Shown here: piece by piece, positions 35,827 through 47,933 of the stretch
Layout: every line of letters starts with the position of its first letter
How positions within the stretch are numbered: the stretch's first letter is position 1
Source: Apostichopus japonicus
Taxonomy: Eukaryota; Echinodermata; Holothuroidea; Aspidochirotida; Stichopodidae
Reading direction: 5' to 3'
Assembly: GCF_037975245.1 (NCBI RefSeq)
Contig: NC_092573.1
Coordinates: 7,800,501 to 7,864,500, forward strand
DNA length: 64,000 nucleotides
The notes under the pieces: generated by a model
Seen by the model: only the letters and a program-made list of their open reading frames with translations
Databases searched by the model: none
Told to the model about the DNA's origin: nothing
Position numbers and translations under genes: made by a program

Positions 35827-35865
<39 letters not shown>
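35827..35865. repeat. TA dinucleotide run
   Basis: About 18 TA units, at the point where the left part of the outer element breaks off. Confidence 0.9.
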
Positions 35866-36403
35866 GCATTCATCACTTCTTGAGATTGTTTCCATCTGCA
35901 TTAAAACGCGCGCCCACAACCATACTCCCCACCCCTTTTTCGCTTCGCCCGTAGTACCGAGACATTGACAAAATCCGGCAACACCTCTTCATCGATAACA
36001 AGTGATCAGGTTGTGTATTAGTGACGTCTAAAAGGTCGTGCACTGACCTACATGGAGTGTGACCACTCCCGATTTTGAAATTTCACAAGATCAGGCCCCA
36101 AAAAATCCCAAGAACTTCCAAGGACACTGTACTGTATGGATATCTAGCAATATCTAGGGAGATCAAGGCATGAAAATCCCAAGATCTTCCCTAAACTGAA
36201 GGCAGGTAGAGAATCGAAGCCTTCAGTGTGTAATGAACTTGAAACTGTTCGTCTTTGGAAATGAAAATAATGTGGGGCATAGTAGCGTAACTACTATGGG
36301 CTCGGACCGTGCTGAGCCGGGGCCCGACCAAAAGGGGGCCCCGCTTTACAGATGCACAGAAAAGGGGTACCTCTTTGGATAGGGAGGGCCCGTTTTACTC
36401 AAG
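35866..36403. other. unassigned insert with a hAT-like end fragment
   Basis: No gene is recognised. AGTAGCGTAACTACTATGGG at about 36280 looks like a hAT-type terminus, followed by G/C-rich text to about 36400. Its partner end is not seen. Confidence 0.35.
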
Positions 36404-37453
36404 CCATCCGCTGCTGGTTTTGATGGTGTTTCTGCTATTATTGTAAAACATGTTGCCCATTCATTATGTATTCCACTCACATATCTTTGTAATCTCTCTT
36501 TTGAGCTTGGTGTTGTTCCCACATCTTCAAAATAGCTCGAGTTGTTCCTGTCTTTAAGGCCGATGAAAAGGAATCCGTGAATAATTATAGAACCATTTCA
36601 GTTCTCCCATGTTTCTTCAAGGTAATCAAAAAAATATTGTTCTCACGGTTATACAACTTTATTGCTAAGCATATTTTACTGTAGAACTATCAGTTCGGTT
36701 TCCTTCCTGGCCGTTCAACTACACATGCTATTTACATTTTACTTGTAAAATTATGGAAGCTTTCGAAAATAATCAGTATGCTTCTGGTATATTTCTGGAT
36801 CTGTCGAAGGCGTTTGATAATCTTGATCATAACATTGTACGTGACAAACTTAATCATTATGGAATCCGGGGAACTGTACTTCAGTGGTTCAAAAGCTATC
36901 TTACTGATCGTCACCAGTTTGTTGTTATAGTTAATATAAATTCTGTTTCTAAGCCAATTAAGTTTGGTGTTCCTTAAGGGTCCATATTGGTCCGTTGTTG
37001 TTTATAATTTATGTTAATGACCTCTTTAGAGCCAGCAACAAATTTCATATAATCTCTTATGCTGATGATACCAACCTGTTCTTTTCCAGTAATGACATTA
37101 ATTTTCTATTGGATACTATACAGAATGAGTTTACATATATTCATAATTGGTTTTGTGCAAATAAATTGTCACTCAATGTTACGAAAACTACCTATATTGT
37201 GTTAGTACACCTTCAAAGCACTTAAATCCTATAGCATAAATAGTATCAATTTTTGCGGTGTTGAAGTTATGCTGTCTAAGACTACTAAATTTGTTGGCGT
37301 TTTATATCGATAATCATCTTTCTTGGCATAATCATATTCAGAACATTTGTATGAAAGTGTCTTAATGCTCTGGAATTCTTAATAGACTTCGCCAAATCCT
37401 TCCCAGAAGCACATTGGTCACTGTATAATAAACTCGAACTTCCCTATCTTACC

Positions 37454-38118
37454 CAAGGGCGGCGGAAGCACTTTCAATCTGGGGGGGGGGGGGGGCACCA
37501 ACATCAAAGGGCACTTTGCAGAAATTCGATTGGACTGATGCAGCATTATATTTAGTACCCTTTATAACTCTTATTGTATTATCTTATTTGCATATACACA
37601 TCACTCCATCAACGTCCCCCCCCCCCCCTCAAGGAAAATATGCATATAGCACTGCAATATCCAATGTGCAAATTGGGAAACAAGGAACAAGTTTTCTTTT
37701 GAGACAAAATGAGGTGAAAACATGCTATATAGTTGCTAATGTAGGAATCATCTGAATAAGAGTTTATTTCTTGATAATATCTTAACAATTTTTTTCCATT
37801 CGAAATAGCTTTGAGTTTGACCAACAAAAAATTCATTAAAAGTCAGGACCGTAGACAGGATTTGCAAAGTTGTATGCACGACTATCTAAGCGGAGCGCCA
37901 CCATCGGTTGGCGCGGAGCGTACAAGAAGTTTTTTGGTTTTACAACCCCTTAGATGGTCGGAAACGGCCCTTCCCGAGTGTTCATTCTGGTTCACTGGCC
38001 TCTAATTGCTAACTTGAGACACCTCAAGTTTTATGTAGAAAAAGGGCAAATTTTTAACCTAAGGAAAAGTGGGGGGGGGGGGCACGTGCCCCCTGTGCCC
38101 CCGGTTCCGCCGCCCTTG
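37454..38118. mobile_element. hAT-like MITE, 665 bp, perfect 8-bp TSD
   Basis: The ends are CAAGGGCGGCGGAAGCACTT and GTTCCGCCGCCCTTG. Both flanks carry ATCTTACC (37446-37453 and 38119-38126). It is the same family as the intronic copy at 34602, but with about 130 bp of the GCGCCAACC module inserted at 37860-37990. It lies within the LINE. Confidence 0.92.
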
Positions 38119-38532
38119 ATCTTACCCTTTGTAATGTTATTTGGGGCAGTACCCATGCCTCTAGAATTCAAACCCTTTATTTACTTCAAAAGAGAGCCAT
38201 TCGTTTTATTTGTAATGCGGATTTCCTCCAACATACAGCACCCCTGTTTACTACTCTTAACGCTCTTAGTATCTATGATATAAATCGTTACTATGTTGGT
38301 ATTTTTATTTTCAATTGGTTACATGATAATGCTCCGTCGACTTTTCGCAATTATTTTCAGTTACGTATCGATCCCTATCCTAACCGTGCTCCAAATCAAT
38401 TTACTATTCCTTACTTAAAACTTAGGTCTTCACAACTTGGTATTCGTTATGTTGGCGTAAAACTTTGGAATTCCCTCCCTACTACTATTACTGGTTGTAA
38501 AACTTTGAACACCTTCAAAAAACGTCTTAAAG

Positions 38533-40728
38533 CAGGTGCGTATCCAGGGGGGCGTTGGGGGCGCGCGCCCCCCGTGTAAGAAAAAGAGAAGAGAAAAAAA
38601 AGAGAAGGAAAAAGGAAAAAAGAGGGGAAAAAAGAGGAGCAGGAGAGGAAGGAAGGGAAAAGAAAAAGAAGAAAGAGAGAAAAAGGAGAAAAAGAGGGAG
38701 TAAAAGCAAAACGCGAAGACACCGGGAAGAGAAAGAGGAACAGTGACATCATTACAGCGCTGAAGGGTAGCCAGTGACGGATCAATGATTTCGTAAAAGT
38801 GTGACTCACCCTACCCCTTACACCGACAACTCCATTTTTTGACGTTTCCATTTTCCTCTCTCACTAATGATCTATATATATACTATATATGGTCTATCAT
38901 AACGCATGTGTAGAATTGTGCTATGAAACCAACTGTGGCTGGTCTCGAACTCGACCGTGTCGTCGGGGAACATGACGCATTTTGGGATGGGGGCGACCGC
39001 CCGCCACCCCCCATTCAGCATTTTTTGAAATGATATCGCTAAGTAATTTCAAAATAGAAAGTGCTTAGAGGCAACTTACAAGGCCTGGGAAGTGTCATTT
39101 CCAGCGATCTGGGAGGCATTTTCGGCCAATATTTGCTTGTACGCTTCGCGCGAACAAATGGTCCTGGGTAGTGCCATTTCCAGCGATCTGGGAGGCATTT
39201 TCGGCCAAAATTTTCTCGTACGCTTCGCGCCAACCTATGGTGTCGCTACGCTTAGATAATTTGCCTACAGGCTTCGCCCCTCCCTTGGCAAATTCCTCGC
39301 TACGCGCCTGTTTGAATTTGTAACGCAAACAGCAGATATCACATCATATCAGTGAGCATGAAAATGGCGTTCCAGGATGAAAAGCCTCAAAACTGTCCGA
39401 CTTGCCTTAAAAAAAAAAAAAATTTTCGCGGCCGAAGCGCGCGTTCAACGTGTTCATGTCAATTTCATATAAGCAAGCATCGGTTATTACATCGCATGCC
39501 ATCATGTACCGTACGGTCCGTTCAAATTGCGCAGTATACCGCGGGATGCTAATGTAAACAACGACATGTCTCATGTAGATGTATAAAAAGCATGGAGGTC
39601 CAATTATGTCAAAACTCTCTTTTACATTATTAATGGCGAATTTGGGCCTGCACCCCCACCGCGCAGTGGCGGAGCGTCCATATGGTCAGGGGGGCGGATG
39701 CCCCCCTGACGGACTCAAATGGACTGCTGGCGCCTTTTTCAGCTCTTTACCACGTTTTACTTATTCTAGATTATTGACTTTTTTATTGCGCTCTCATCTA
39801 CTTATTGACATTTGTCACATTTTGTTGGTGTAATTTGGCGATGACACCTTATTCTTCGTTTATCTGCAAATTAGCCAGGCCCGGAAAGGGTCATTTCCGG
39901 CGATCTAGGGAGTATCTTTACTCAAAAATTTTCTGTACGCTACGCGCCAACCAGTGGTGGCGCTCCGCTTAGATAGTGTCGAAAGCGCCCCTACAGACCA
40001 TTCTCGCCACTCCTGACCAATACCCCTAGCTCCGCCACTGCCGCCGCGCCTCCTACGCCTATGTGTGTAGTGTTCGGTTTCGGAAATATCTGCTATTTTT
40101 TCATTTCCTTCAACCAAGTTTTATAATAGCCGTTATAACAGGTTGCAATATTTGTACACCAATAAATTAACTATGTCTGAATTTTAGAAAATTTCTGACC
40201 AACATTCTACATCACACTTCCCTCTCCTCGTGCAATTTTTGACCGGTCTGTAAGGGGTTGAAGGAAGTTTTTTCTATATTGGTTGTCCATAGATGAAATT
40301 TTGTACAACATTATGGGTATGTTTTGAAGTGAGTTTATTCACGAGAAATGTGAATTTTCAAATTCTGAACAAATATGGGGCTTAAAACCTTGAAAAGTGG
40401 GGCTGACGGGTATTGTGGGCCGCGACGTAGAATCACCTACAAAAGCAAAGACCCACAGGAGATGCGATCAGGTCGAACATGATGTGTGCCGGGTTGACAA
40501 TCTTCAAAAAGGTTATGGATGGAAAAAAAAACTATTAGGAAATACTTGGTTCTCAGGCAAAAAGTGTACATCTGGTTGGTCATTTCAAGCCCGAGAAGTG
40601 CCGTTTCCGGTGATCTGGGGGGTTTCAAAACAAGAAATTTTCTTGTACGCTGCGCGCCAACCGATGGTGGCGCTCCGCTTAGATAGTGATTCGCGCCCCC
40701 GGGTTATATAATCCTGGATACGCGCCTG
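38533..40728 (+). mobile_element. non-autonomous 2.2-kb TIR transposon, 5-bp TSD (TAAAG)
   Basis: The ends are CAGGTGCGTATCCAGG and CCTGGATACGCGCCTG, flanked by TAAAG at 38528-38532 and 40729-40733. It interrupts the LINE frame right after TFKKRLK. It is the same family as 13395-15595, in the opposite orientation. Purine-rich subterminal tract at 38575-38720; no transposase. An internal CCTCGCTACGCGCCTG at 39295-39310 looks like the end of a further, older element inside. Confidence 0.9.
39664..40040. mobile_element. 377-bp hAT-like MITE nested in the 2.2-kb element
   Basis: The termini are CAGTGGCGGAGC and GCTCCGCCACTG. Flanks CCACCGCG and CCGCCGCG match at 7 of 8. It is an orthologous insertion to 14085-14461. 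Confidence 0.9.
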
Positions 40729-40982
40729 TAAAGAGTATCTTATATCAAACTATCATTGATTTTGTATTTCCTTTCATTGCCATCTTTGTTCTGTTTTCTC
40801 TGTATACTTAAGCTTTCATTCCCTATTTTTTTTTCAAGGGGTGTCAACGTAAACAAGCTCTACAGAGCTTCTTGTTGGCTCTCCTCAATTTCTTGTTATC
40901 TTGTATACTACCCACGTCTATTGTCAAAATTGCATACTTTAATACAAGAGATTGAAATAAAGTCTTATGAATTGAATTGAAA

Positions 40983-41597
40983 AAAGAAAGATTCATGTAA
41001 GACTGAACAAGACAATATACATATTTTTACGTGATACGGAATACGGACATTATAATCATGGGGTCATTGGTTATTAATGTTTGTATCGAGCTGTTTGTGT
41101 TATTTATTATGATAATGAAAATTAAGTACATAATTTAAAGCCCAATTCCAGCCAATGTTGTACTGAGTACAACATCAGGACAATTCTAAAACAATAACCC
41201 AACACCCCACAGACTTGAAACTGCGATCATTTGAAAAAAAAAAAAACATGCAGGGCTTTCATATAAATATAATAATAAAAGGTTAGAATAAAGATTCCTT
41301 CGGTGTATGTGGTAAGTAAAAAATGACAGGAAATTAGGCGTAGATGGAGACAAAGTTTCAGCCGAAATTAGGCCTATGCTTAGGTTTGATTACTGTATTT
41401 TTACAGTAGTCTCCATTAAAAATCCATACTGGAATATCAAAAATTTAAAAAAAAAACTTAAGCATTTGACTTTTCAATGATTTCACCCAACCAACCGTTC
41501 TCTAGTTATGTTCATTGCATGCGGACCCATAATGCATTACTGAGTCAAAGTCAAAAACCTATTACATGAGATCTCAAAATAACCGATGTGTAAATGC
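40983..41597. other. unassigned insert
   Basis: AT-rich, non-coding, no family recognised. It lies between the LINE tail and the resumed outer TIR element. Confidence 0.4.
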
Positions 41598-42043
41598 AAC
41601 TTGAACGGGAATTATCTTTTCCGACGATATAGGAGTATGTCTTGGCCAAAAACAATCGTCGTACGCTCTGCGCCAACCGATGGTGGCGCTCCGCTTAGTA
41701 TCGGGTGTTGTTGGCCGCGACGTAGAATCACCTACAAAAAGCTATGATCCACAGGAGATGCGATGAGGTCGAACATGATGTGTGAGTGGTGACAATCTTC
41801 AAAAATGGTTATGGATGAAAAAAAAAAACTATTGGAAAATACTTGGTTCTCAGACAAAAGTGTACATCTGGTTGGTCATTTTCAAGCCCTAGAAGTGCCA
41901 TTTCCGGTGATCTGGTGTGTGTGTGTGCGTGTGTGTGTGTGTGTGGGGGGGGGGGGGTATCAAAACCAGAATTTTTCTTGTGGCGCTCCGCTTAAATATT
42001 AATTCGCGCCCCCGGGATAGCAAAAATCCTAGAGACGCGCCTG

Positions 42044-42680
42044 ATTTATGTAGGGTGAATTATTATATGTTAACTATTATTTAAGATTACAATATTAACA
42101 GACACCTGACAGCAATCTACAGACATGTTATTATCTATTATTAGGATGAATAATTAAATGTTAACTATTATTTAAGGTGACAGTATTAACATACACCTGA
42201 CTGCAATCTACAGACATGTTATTATCATTTATTAGAATGAATTTTTATATGTTAACTTTTATTTAAGGTTACAGTATTAACAGACACATGGCAGCAATCT
42301 TCAGACATGTTATTATCTATTATTAGGATGAATAATTAAATGTTAACTATTATTTAAGGTGACAGTATTAACATACACCTGACTGCAATCTACAGACATT
42401 TTATTATCATTTATTAGGATGAATTTTTATATGTTAACTTTTATTTAAGGTTACAGTATTAACAGACACATGGCAGCAATCTTCAGACATGTTATTATCT
42501 ATTATTAGGATGAATAATTAAATGCCAACTATTATTTAAGGTTACAGTATTAACAGACACATGACAGCAATCTACAGACATGTTATATCATTTATTAGGA
42601 TGAATAATTATATGTTAACTATTATTTAAGGTTACAGTATTATCAGACAATTGAAATCAATCTTCAAACATGTTTTCAAA
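42044..42680. repeat. 91-bp minisatellite, about 7 units
   Basis: AGACATG/AGACATT recurs at 42121, 42212, 42303, 42394, 42485 and 42575, with one further diverged unit. Unit text: GGATGAATTATTATATGTTA, ACTATTATTTAAGGTTACAG, then TATTAACAGACACATGACAG and CAATCTACAGACATGTTATT. Two unit subtypes alternate, suggesting later duplication of a pair. Confidence 0.92.
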
Positions 42681-42689
42681 CTGCTCCGT

Positions 42690-44265
42690 TATTATTATGA
42701 AGAGATGGCATTTTGGCAGAAAAGAAATCTGAACCAGTTAATAAATCACGACGGAGCAACCCTTGTCATGAATATATGACCTAGTTCATTATCAAGCAAA
42801 TGGGTGAAATCAGTGGCATACACAAAGGGAATACCCCACACCGTATCTCTCATCGTCAATCATGGGTGGGTACGGTTCGGTCGGGGATGTTATACCCTAC
42901 CCCTGTACCTCCCATCATCAATCAGGGGAGGGGTACGGGTCGGTCGTTTTTTTACATTCAGCCAAGGAAGAATTATACATAAAACGCTGATGGAAATTCA
43001 TTTCGTCACAAACAGCTAGCATAGAATAACATAACCAGAACAAAATCTAAAAAAACCATTAGAAAACTATATAACAAACCCTTTCAAACCCAAAAGAGAA
43101 TCACAACATATTTACAATGGTTTAAAACTTTAAGGGCAAATGGTGTTGGTTGTTTCTCTTTACTTGGTGAATGTAATATGTAATGAAATGTTTTAAATGG
43201 ATATAATATACGACCAATGAAATTACTTGATGCATACCTATAGTTTTACCAACCATCGAAATTGTTTTCGTTATGATGGTTTTATTTTTGTTTTGGTCGA
43301 ATTAGGTGTGACGGATGAGTGTCAAAAGAAGAACGTTGATCGCACAGTGTTGGGACACTGAGCGAAAGGAATTAAATTGCCACTATCGCTGCACCCTTTA
43401 ACACGGTACACCCTTTTAATTCCAATTGAAAATTTATTAAATTATATGTAAACAATTAAAAGTATATCGCGTTAGGTGTTGCTTAGAAATGTCATGAAAT
43501 GATCGCAACATTTGTTATAATAATGGGCCTTCGGGGCATTCTTTGGATTCCAAGCCTGTTGACAGTGATGACATTAATGTAGTGAATGGAATGTTGCTTT
43601 TAGAAATAAACTGCTTGTGTATATATGATTCAACAATTTAAAGAAAACGGTAGAGTATTCCGGTCAAACGTTAACCATTGATAACGATGAAATAAGAGTA
43701 CGCAATTGTCAATTGTCCGCCACCAAAGCTTCATATTTAAATTTTCAAATACGACACTATCATGACGACCCAACCATTGAGTTCCTGTTTGTTTAATGCG
43801 ACTAATAGACTTTTTGTGATGAAACTCCGCACAATCTCATATCGGCTTTTATCTATATAGAGAGACGTCTCCAGCAATGGTCCGAGTCCCCAAACTGTCA
43901 AAGGCGACATAAACAAGCGGCAATATAAGAAAACGAAATATGTAAACAGGAAATACGGCTTTTATCTTGATAACGTAATAATAAATAAAAGATTTCATAG
44001 GCCATTTGGTCATTGCAGATCAAATATGCCCAATGAAAGTAAAGGTTGGACAGCGTGTTTATAGCAATCTCTGCCGAAGCGGTACGGCGTATACACTTTA
44101 ACCTTTAAACGTAGAGGACATACGCTATGACTGTGCCTTCGTGAGAAATGATGTCCTAGCTGCAGTTTGTAAACAAATTTTGGGACGAGACTTTTAACTC
44201 AATGGATTACATGATTGTTGACATGTTTCACTGAATAACAAAATTCATTAATAAAGAATTCCATT
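42690..44265. other. no recognised gene
   Basis: A short twofold repeat (CATCGTCAATCATGGGTGGG, then CATCATCAATCAGGGGAGGG) lies at 42850-42940. The rest shows nothing that can be assigned. Confidence 0.4.
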
Positions 44266-44273
44266 AAAGAAAG

Positions 44274-44765
44274 CATAGAGGTAGGAGCCGGGGGTGGGGG
44301 GGGGGGGATTGGGCAATGGGGCACGTGCCCCCACTTTTATTTCCAAAGTAGCAAATGTGCTATAAATAATAGCACAAATAATGCACAAATAAAATGTGCC
44401 CCTTTGATGAAGAATTGTGGATTTCTTAAACCTTTGTTAATTTTAATATTTTATTTTAATGATTTATTTTTAGTCTGTACATGCTAAGGATTTAACCGAG
44501 TTTGCTAAAGACTTTGGTTCAAGGAATGAACACAGAAGATTTTTTTTTTGGAAAGTTCTAAATATGGATGGACAGAAGTATATATGTAGGTTGATAGAGT
44601 CACGTGCACCATAATAGTATTGATAGTATGTTACTAACACGTCATATATATTTAAGTGATATGGCCGGTGTGTATCGGTTTATAGCATAGCGAGTGGTAG
44701 TTGTGAAATGAGAAAGTGCCCCTCTGATGTTGTGCCCCCACTTTTGGAAGCTTCCTACTCCCCTG
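44274..44765. mobile_element. hAT-like MITE, 492 bp
   Basis: The left end is CATAGAGGTAGGAGCC with a G-run, and the right end GGAAGCTTCCTACTCCCCTG. Flanks AAAGAAAG (44266-44273) and ATAGAAAG (44766-44773) match at 7 of 8. GTGCCCCCACTTTT-type text lies near both ends. No coding. Confidence 0.6.
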
Positions 44766-44773
44766 ATAGAAAG

Positions 44774-45379
44774 TCAAACTATTCTGCATGACAAGGTGAA
44801 AATGCCCATTCTCTTTAATTGCTCTTGGATATGAACCTCAGAAGGTGGTCGTAACAACCGATGTTCCCTTTATGGCACTTTGTTGATATGAAGCTCACAT
44901 TTAAAGATTCACCTTACTAAATTTAATAATAGTTGTTTGCAATAAATTTATAACAGTATGATCAATATCAGTGCTTGACATGATGAAGCTGACTATCACT
45001 GGAGTGCAATAATAGCAGAGGTTACGAGGTCATAACGAGAAAAAAATATGTATTCTCATATTCATTAAATGTTAAAAGAAAATGAAGCATTGAAATAAGG
45101 GTATTGCACAAAATTATCCCCAGTGTCCGACCGGGTACTCAACGATCTTGAAAGTCAAAATAATATATATACAGAAGAGAGGGCAGTGCGCCCCATGTCG
45201 GTTTATGGACCGTTAAACATGTCTTTTATCTAAAATTTTGTTACTCTTTATCCGGGATAAAAGAAAATCCACATTTCTGATTAACGACTTTTAACTCTGA
45301 TTTCTGTTGAAAATCACGATTAGTCATCACCTTAAAGCCACGTTTTGTTTCTCAACGTATAACATTACGGAAACGTCTG
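44774..45379. other. upstream region of the signal-peptide exon
   Basis: No coding region is supported. From about 45380 onward it resembles the sequence 5' of the exon at 26095, so promoter elements are likely near 45380-45530. No specific box is claimed. Confidence 0.4.
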
Positions 45380-45534
45380 TTTCCTGGGTTTGTTTTCCCT
45401 AGTCAAGAAATATTCTTTTGCGGGAACGTAACCACAAATATTATTGATATACCAGTTTACGATAAATAATCGAAGCGATCGCGAACGAGTTTCAGAATTG
45501 AATTGGATGAAGAAGCTGCCAGACCTCAGGAGAA

Positions 45535-45616
45535 ATGGGTCGTTTTTGCCTGACTCTCTTCAACTTCTGTGTTGTAATTTCTCTTACCGGGGCCTGTGAT
45601 GTTAGCAATGAAAGTC
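45535..45616 (+). CDS. signal-peptide first exon of an FN3-type secreted or membrane protein
   Basis: ATG 45535 opens MGRFCLTLFNFCVVISLTGA, followed by CDVSNES, and ends at AGTC|GTAAGT in phase 1. A short charged start, a hydrophobic core and a small-residue cleavage region make a textbook signal peptide. Phase 1 matches every FN3 exon downstream (61.0-63.9 kb), and the exon lies about 15 kb upstream on the same strand, so it is the likely first coding exon of the copy-2 gene. The corresponding exon of copy 1 would lie left of the window. Confidence 0.65.
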
Positions 45617-45744
45617 GTAAGTTTTTTTGTTATTGTCAATTTTGTCTAGTTATAGAAAGTTTCATCATTAAAAGTAAGTTTTTCTATTTATAATAACCAA
45701 AGACTATAAAACTTTTCAACCTTTTTATTCATACAGTTAGACTG

Positions 45745-45781
45745 CAAGTATGTATATATATATAAATATATATTTATAAAT

Positions 45782-45812
<31 letters not shown>

Positions 45813-45840
45813 TAATCATAGACATAGACATATAAATATA
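45745..45840. repeat. TA-rich simple repeat
   Basis: ATATAT with interspersed AAATAT in the first intron after the signal-peptide exon. Confidence 0.8.
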
Positions 45841-46489
45841 GACAGGCCAGCAAGTTCGCACGTTTCTGCACCGTGGGAGGGTTGTAATTAGTCATAAACA
45901 GAAAGCGTGTGTCAGGAGTTTTGGACTTGTATTTTAATAAGTTCTCACGGTTCAGTCTGTCGGCCCTAGAAATATCCTGTCTCATTAAGTGAAGGGGTGT
46001 CCGACGGTCAAGAAGTAATCAGTTACACTTGATACCAGGTGTTCATAACCATGTGGGTCGGAGCAAATGCATTTGAGTCTAAGGCATTGGCTGAAGACTA
46101 TATGGGTGGAAACTATTAAAGTGTTAATATATATGAATATATGAGTAGGCTTATAATAGACCTAAGTGGTTAAGGATCTTATTACAACCACCTAATCAAA
46201 TCCTTTATGAGCTTTATGAAACAGGATTCTGCTTTATTCAATGACGATCAGTCTGTATGCGAATCGTTTAAGGTAGCCCCATGCTAGCTTTCGTACCCCA
46301 ACCCCCAAAACTTAGATTTCGACCCGCTACCTCCAGGCTTCCTTACCCAGTTTATACCTCCGCAGTAATTTCTGTTGCGGAAAACCTCGTGCCAAATATG
46401 CCTCCATATTATCCCGAGGACGGGTTAAAATTCCCAATGTTGACTAAGACCCCATTCCCTCTCTTGTAATTTAAGCAATTTCACTTACG

Positions 46490-47886
46490 TAGTCTACTGT
46501 GTTCTTTGAAAAGAGGGCAATTATATAGGTGAAACAGGTTCTCGGTTCCGCTTACATTTTTGTAATAAAATCAAAAATCAAACTTTAGCAGGATTCCCCG
46601 TTTCCGTACATTTCAATCTTCAAAGACATTCTATCAAAAACTTAAATTTATCTTAATTGCCTGGAACTTCAAATCCGTAACAGATCGTAAACGAAAAGAA
46701 ATTGATTGGATCGTTCGAATTAAGTCAACTGTGTTCTTTGTAAAGAGGGCAATTATGTAGGTGAAACAGGTTCTCGGTTCCGCTTACGTTTTAATTATCA
46801 CTGAAAAATATCACATTTTTGCAGAATTACCTGTTTCCGAACATTTCAATCTTCATAGACATTCTCTCAAAAACCTAAAATGTATCTTAATTGCCTGGAA
46901 CTTCAAATCCGCCACTGAAAGTAAACGAAAAGAAATCGATTGGATCGTTTCGTATTAAGTCAACTGTGTTCTTTGTAAAGAGGGCAATTATGTAGGTGAA
47001 ACAGGTTCTCGGTTCCGCTTACGTTTTAATTATCACTGAAAAATATCACATTTTTGCAGAATTACCTGTTTCCGAACATTTCAATCTTCATAGACGTTCT
47101 TTCAAAAACCTAAAATGTATCTAAACTGCCTGGAACTTCAAATCCGCCACTGAAAGTAAACGAAAAGAAATCGATTGGATCGTTTCGTATTAAGTCAACT
47201 GTGTTCTTTGTAAAGAGGGCAATTATGTAGGTGAAACAGGTTCTCGGTTCCGCTTACGTTTTAATTATCACTGAAAAATATCAAATTTTTGCAGAATTAC
47301 CTGTTTCCGAACATTTCAATCTTCATAGACGTTCTTTCAAAAATCTAAATTGTATCTTAATTGCCTGGAACTTCAAATCCGCCACTGAAAGTAAACGAAA
47401 AGAAATCGATTGGATCGTTTCGTATTAAGTCAACTGTGTTCTTTGTAAAGAGGGCAATTATGTAGGTGAAACAGGTTCTCGGTTCCGCTTACGTTTTAAT
47501 TATCACTGAAAAAATATCAAAGTTTTGCAAAATTTCTTGTTTCCGAACATTTCAATCTTCATAGACATTCTCTCAAAAACCTAAAATGTATCTTAATTGC
47601 CTGGAACTTCAAATCCGCCACTGAAAGTAAACGAAAAAAAAAATCGATTGGATCGTTTCGTATTAAGTCAACTGTGTTCTTTGTAAAGAGGGCAATTATG
47701 TAGGTGAAACAGGTTCTCGGTTCCGCTTACGTTTTAATTATCACTGAAAATATCAATTTTTTGCAGAATTTCCTGTTTCCGAACATTCCAATCCTCATAG
47801 ACATTCCCTCAAAAACCTAAAATGTATCTTAATGCCTGGAACTTCAAATCCGTAACTGAAAGAAAGAAGTCGATTGGATCGTTCGT
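46490..47886 (+). repeat. tandem array of Penelope-like GIY-YIG segment, six units of about 235 bp
   Basis: AGGTGAAACAGGTTCTCGG recurs at 46527, 46759, 46994, 47229, 47464 and 47702. Each unit encodes in pieces CVLCKEGNYVGETGSRFRLR (the GIY-YIG-type YVGETG core with a Cys pair) and ELPVSEHFNLHRHSLKNLK, then KRKEIDWIV. A one-base shift after RFNYH and a stop at the unit junction prevent a continuous frame. Only the last unit leads into the normal C-terminus (about 47880-47930). Confidence 0.8.
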
Positions 47887-47933
47887 ATTAATTCTCAAAT
47901 CACCGGCCTCAACTAAGACTTGGGACTTCCAAA

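Larger units (their letters stand above)
36404..40982 (+). mobile_element. LINE (CR1-like RT), 5'-truncated, interrupted by two transposons
   Basis: RT blocks on the plus strand: AAGFDGVSAIIVKH near 36412, the NYRTISVLPCF equivalent near 36580, FLDLSKAFDNLDHNIV near 36797, KFGVP-GSIL near 36960, LLFIIYVNDL near 36993 and YADDTNLFFSSNDI near 37055. The C-terminal part ASRIQTLYLLQKRAIRFICN lies near 38155, and VKLWNSLP and TFKKRLK near 38460-38530. The 3' UTR resumes at 40734 and ends in AATAAAG and GAATTGAATTGAA repeats at about 40955-40982. Stops interrupt the frame (for example after FGVP). Insertions lie at 37454 and 38533. Confidence 0.8.
35490..42043. mobile_element. outer TIR element (5-bp TSD ATTTA), split by later insertions
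   Basis: The left end CAGGCGCGTATGCAGG (35490) and the right end AGAGACGCGCCTG (42043) are flanked by ATTTA at 35485-35489 and 42044-42048. The left 340 bp match 38533-38865 and the right 340 bp match 40400-40728, in the same orientation, so both ends belong to the 2.2-kb family. The middle (about 35866-41597) is foreign: a LINE with its own nested elements plus unassigned flanks. The surrounding minisatellite units give the empty site. Confidence 0.75.

Noticed and set aside
35419-35869. Leu/Phe/Ser-rich frames over 100 codons
   Set aside because: Products of purine/pyrimidine tracts at the end of the 2.2-kb transposon family; the same happens at 15272-15622 and 38447-38851.
42044-42680. 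Regularly spaced repeats that might suggest a CRISPR array
   Set aside because: Units are contiguous 91-bp repeats without unique spacers, in an animal genome.
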